6,536 nt of DNA, taken from the NCBI GenBank assembly GCA_964580575.1, contig CAZOLJ010000143.1:1-6536 (forward strand), read 5' to 3'. Each line of letters starts with the position of its first letter. Position 1 is the stretch's first letter. Below the pieces are notes generated by a model that saw only the letters and a list, made by a program, of their open reading frames with translations, was not told the origin of the DNA and did no database searches. The DNA comes from CAVPDE01 sp964580575 (GTDB taxonomy: Bacteria; Desulfobacterota; DSM-4660; Desulfatiglandales; HGW-15). Of the stretch, positions 5,466 to 6,536 are shown piece by piece. The position numbers and the translations under genes were made by a program.

Positions 5466-6536
5466 ATGGATATCCATCTTTACCGGCAGAAAAATTCAAA
5501 GTTCTGGTGGATGAGATACACTGAAAACGGCCTATTGGTGAGGAAGTCCACTAAGTGCGCCAAGAAGCCCGAAGCCAAGGATGTCGCAGATCTGGAAAGG
5601 GAGCAATGGAAACAGAGGATCGGCATTGGTGTTCGGGAGACCATCACCCTGAAGGGCCTGATCGAAGAGGTTGAGAGGGACTACAAACTCAGTGGCAAAA
5701 AGAGCGCAGACAGGATCAAGTTCGGCAAGAAGCATCTGATAAAGAACCTTGGCGAGAACACTCCCATTGAAGAGATCACTGAGCAGTCCATCGAGAACTA
5801 CAAACATACCCGCAAAGGAGAGAAGGCCGCAAACGGAACCCTCAATAGGGAACTGGCCCTACTCCGAAGAGGATTCAATCTTCTCCGCATGCAAAAGCGC
5901 ATTTCCCAAGGCCCGAGGATTTCCCTCCTCGCAGAGAACAATGTCCGCCAAGGTTTTATCGAGGTCTGGGAGTACAGGGAGATTCTTAAGCACCTCCCTG
6001 AATACCTCCGGCCACTGATCACCTTCCTCTATAAAACCGGCTGGAGGAAGTCCGAGGCACTGAACATGACCTGGAATATGGTCGACTTCAATCGCCGCCA
6101 AGTAAGACTGCCTGCGGGATACACCAAGAACAACAAGCCGAGGATCTTCCCCTTCGATGATGAACTCGAAGGCACATTCAAGAGACTCTGGAATGAAAAG
6201 AAACAGGGAAAAGCCGGTATCGCCCATGTCTTTTTAAATCAGAACAAAACCGGACCGATTGTTGACTTCCGTGGCAGCTGGGATAGCGCCTGCGACAACG
6301 CAAAGATCGGCAAGAGGCTAATACATGACATGAGGCGAAGTGCCGTGAGAAACATGGTCGAGAGCAGCGTGAGCGAGAAGGTGGCGATGGAATTATCAGG
6401 ACACCTCACAAGAACGGTCTTCAAGAATTACCACATCGTCTCGACCGACGACCTTGTAAAGGCGGTCGAGAAGGTTTCCGCCACTCTCAGGGACATGGAA
6501 AAGCCAAAGGACAAGCCACCGGACAGCATAATGTTT
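5466..6536 (+). CDS. Tyrosine recombinase / phage-type integrase, 3' end cut by window edge
   Basis: 357 codons with no stop before the window end; the catalytic domain is complete, so only a short C-terminal tail should be missing. Residues about 3-50 (FWWMRYTENGLLVRKSTK...) resemble the arm-site DNA-binding domain of phage and island integrases. Residues about 60-150 fit the helical core-binding domain. Residues about 165-340 are the catalytic domain with the full set: Arg194 in TGWRKSEAL, Lys221 on the beta-hairpin, His287-x-x-Arg290 in HDMRRSAVR, His313 in LSGHLTRTVF and nucleophile Tyr322 in NYHI. It should perform site-specific integration and excision of the element. ATG 5466 is chosen because AAAAGG lies 7 nt upstream and an in-frame TAA sits at 5433-5435. 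It follows tRNA-Leu by 92 bp in the same direction. It could belong to a prophage or a genomic island; nothing visible decides. Confidence 0.93.
   Translation, partial: MDIHLYRQKNSKFWWMRYTENGLLVRKSTKCAKKPEAKDVADLEREQWKQRIGIGVRETITLKGLIEEVERDYKLSGKKSADRIKFGKKHLIKNLGENTPIEEITEQSIENYKHTRKGEKAANGTLNRELALLRRGFNLLRMQKRISQGPRISLLAENNVRQGFIEVWEYREILKHLPEYLRPLITFLYKTGWRKSEALNMTWNMVDFNRRQVRLPAGYTKNNKPRIFPFDDELEGTFKRLWNEKKQGKAGIAHVFLNQNKTGPIVDFRGSWDSACDNAKIGKRLIHDMRRSAVRNMVESSVSEKVAMELSGHLTRTVFKNYHIVSTDDLVKAVEKVSATLRDMEKPKDKPPDSIMF

Larger units (their letters stand above)
5374..6536 (+). mobile_element. Left end of a tRNA-Leu-integrated element (genomic island or prophage)
   Basis: An intact tRNA 3' end is followed at once by an AT-rich stretch of about 90 bp and an integrase gene directed away from the tRNA, the standard arrangement of an attL junction. 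The left border is placed just after the tRNA; the true crossover probably lies inside its 3' part. Cargo and right border are outside the window, so element type and size cannot be told. Confidence 0.6.

Noticed and set aside
5532..6227. Minus-strand frames opposite the integrase
   Set aside because: They overlap a complete tyrosine recombinase on the plus strand and show no family motifs.

Overview
The window looks like bacterial chromosome of moderately high GC, ending on the right in the left edge of an integrated element. The gene set (an endonuclease-type MutL, MiaA, a secreted LPP20-like protein, a TPR lipoprotein, RadC) and the protein style suggest a Gram-negative bacterium, perhaps Desulfobacterota/Deltaproteobacteria. 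That placement is an impression from the sequences, not a database result.

Left part (1 to about 4200, minus strand): one apparent operon, mutL - miaA - LPP20-like secreted protein - TPR lipoprotein. It reads leftward from a promoter with a perfect TATAAT at 4195-4200. Spacings are tight: 36 bp between mutL and miaA, a 38 bp overlap between miaA and the LPP20-like gene, and 5 bp before the lipoprotein. The mutL-miaA pair is widely conserved in bacteria. The two envelope genes behind it have no recognised function. The lipoprotein gene runs off the left edge.

Middle (4128-5288): a 229 bp divergent spacer, radC on the plus strand, then a 191 bp spacer. The second spacer holds a candidate promoter overlapping the radC stop codon and an unusual array of degenerate 8-bp units in two opposite orientations.

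Right part (5289-6536): a complete tRNA-Leu(UAG) gene with encoded CCA, an AT-rich stretch of about 90 bp with a strong promoter, and a tyrosine recombinase gene with all its catalytic residues, cut by the right edge after 357 codons. tRNA, then AT-rich leader, then integrase pointing away from the tRNA is the classic left end of a genomic island or prophage integrated at a tRNA 3' end. Any cargo lies beyond the window.

Most of the window is ordinary housekeeping DNA, and I do not see a complete new system in it. The points worth a second look are the octamer array before the tRNA, the possible leader ORF overlapping the mutL start, the two uncharacterised envelope genes behind mutL-miaA, and the island edge.
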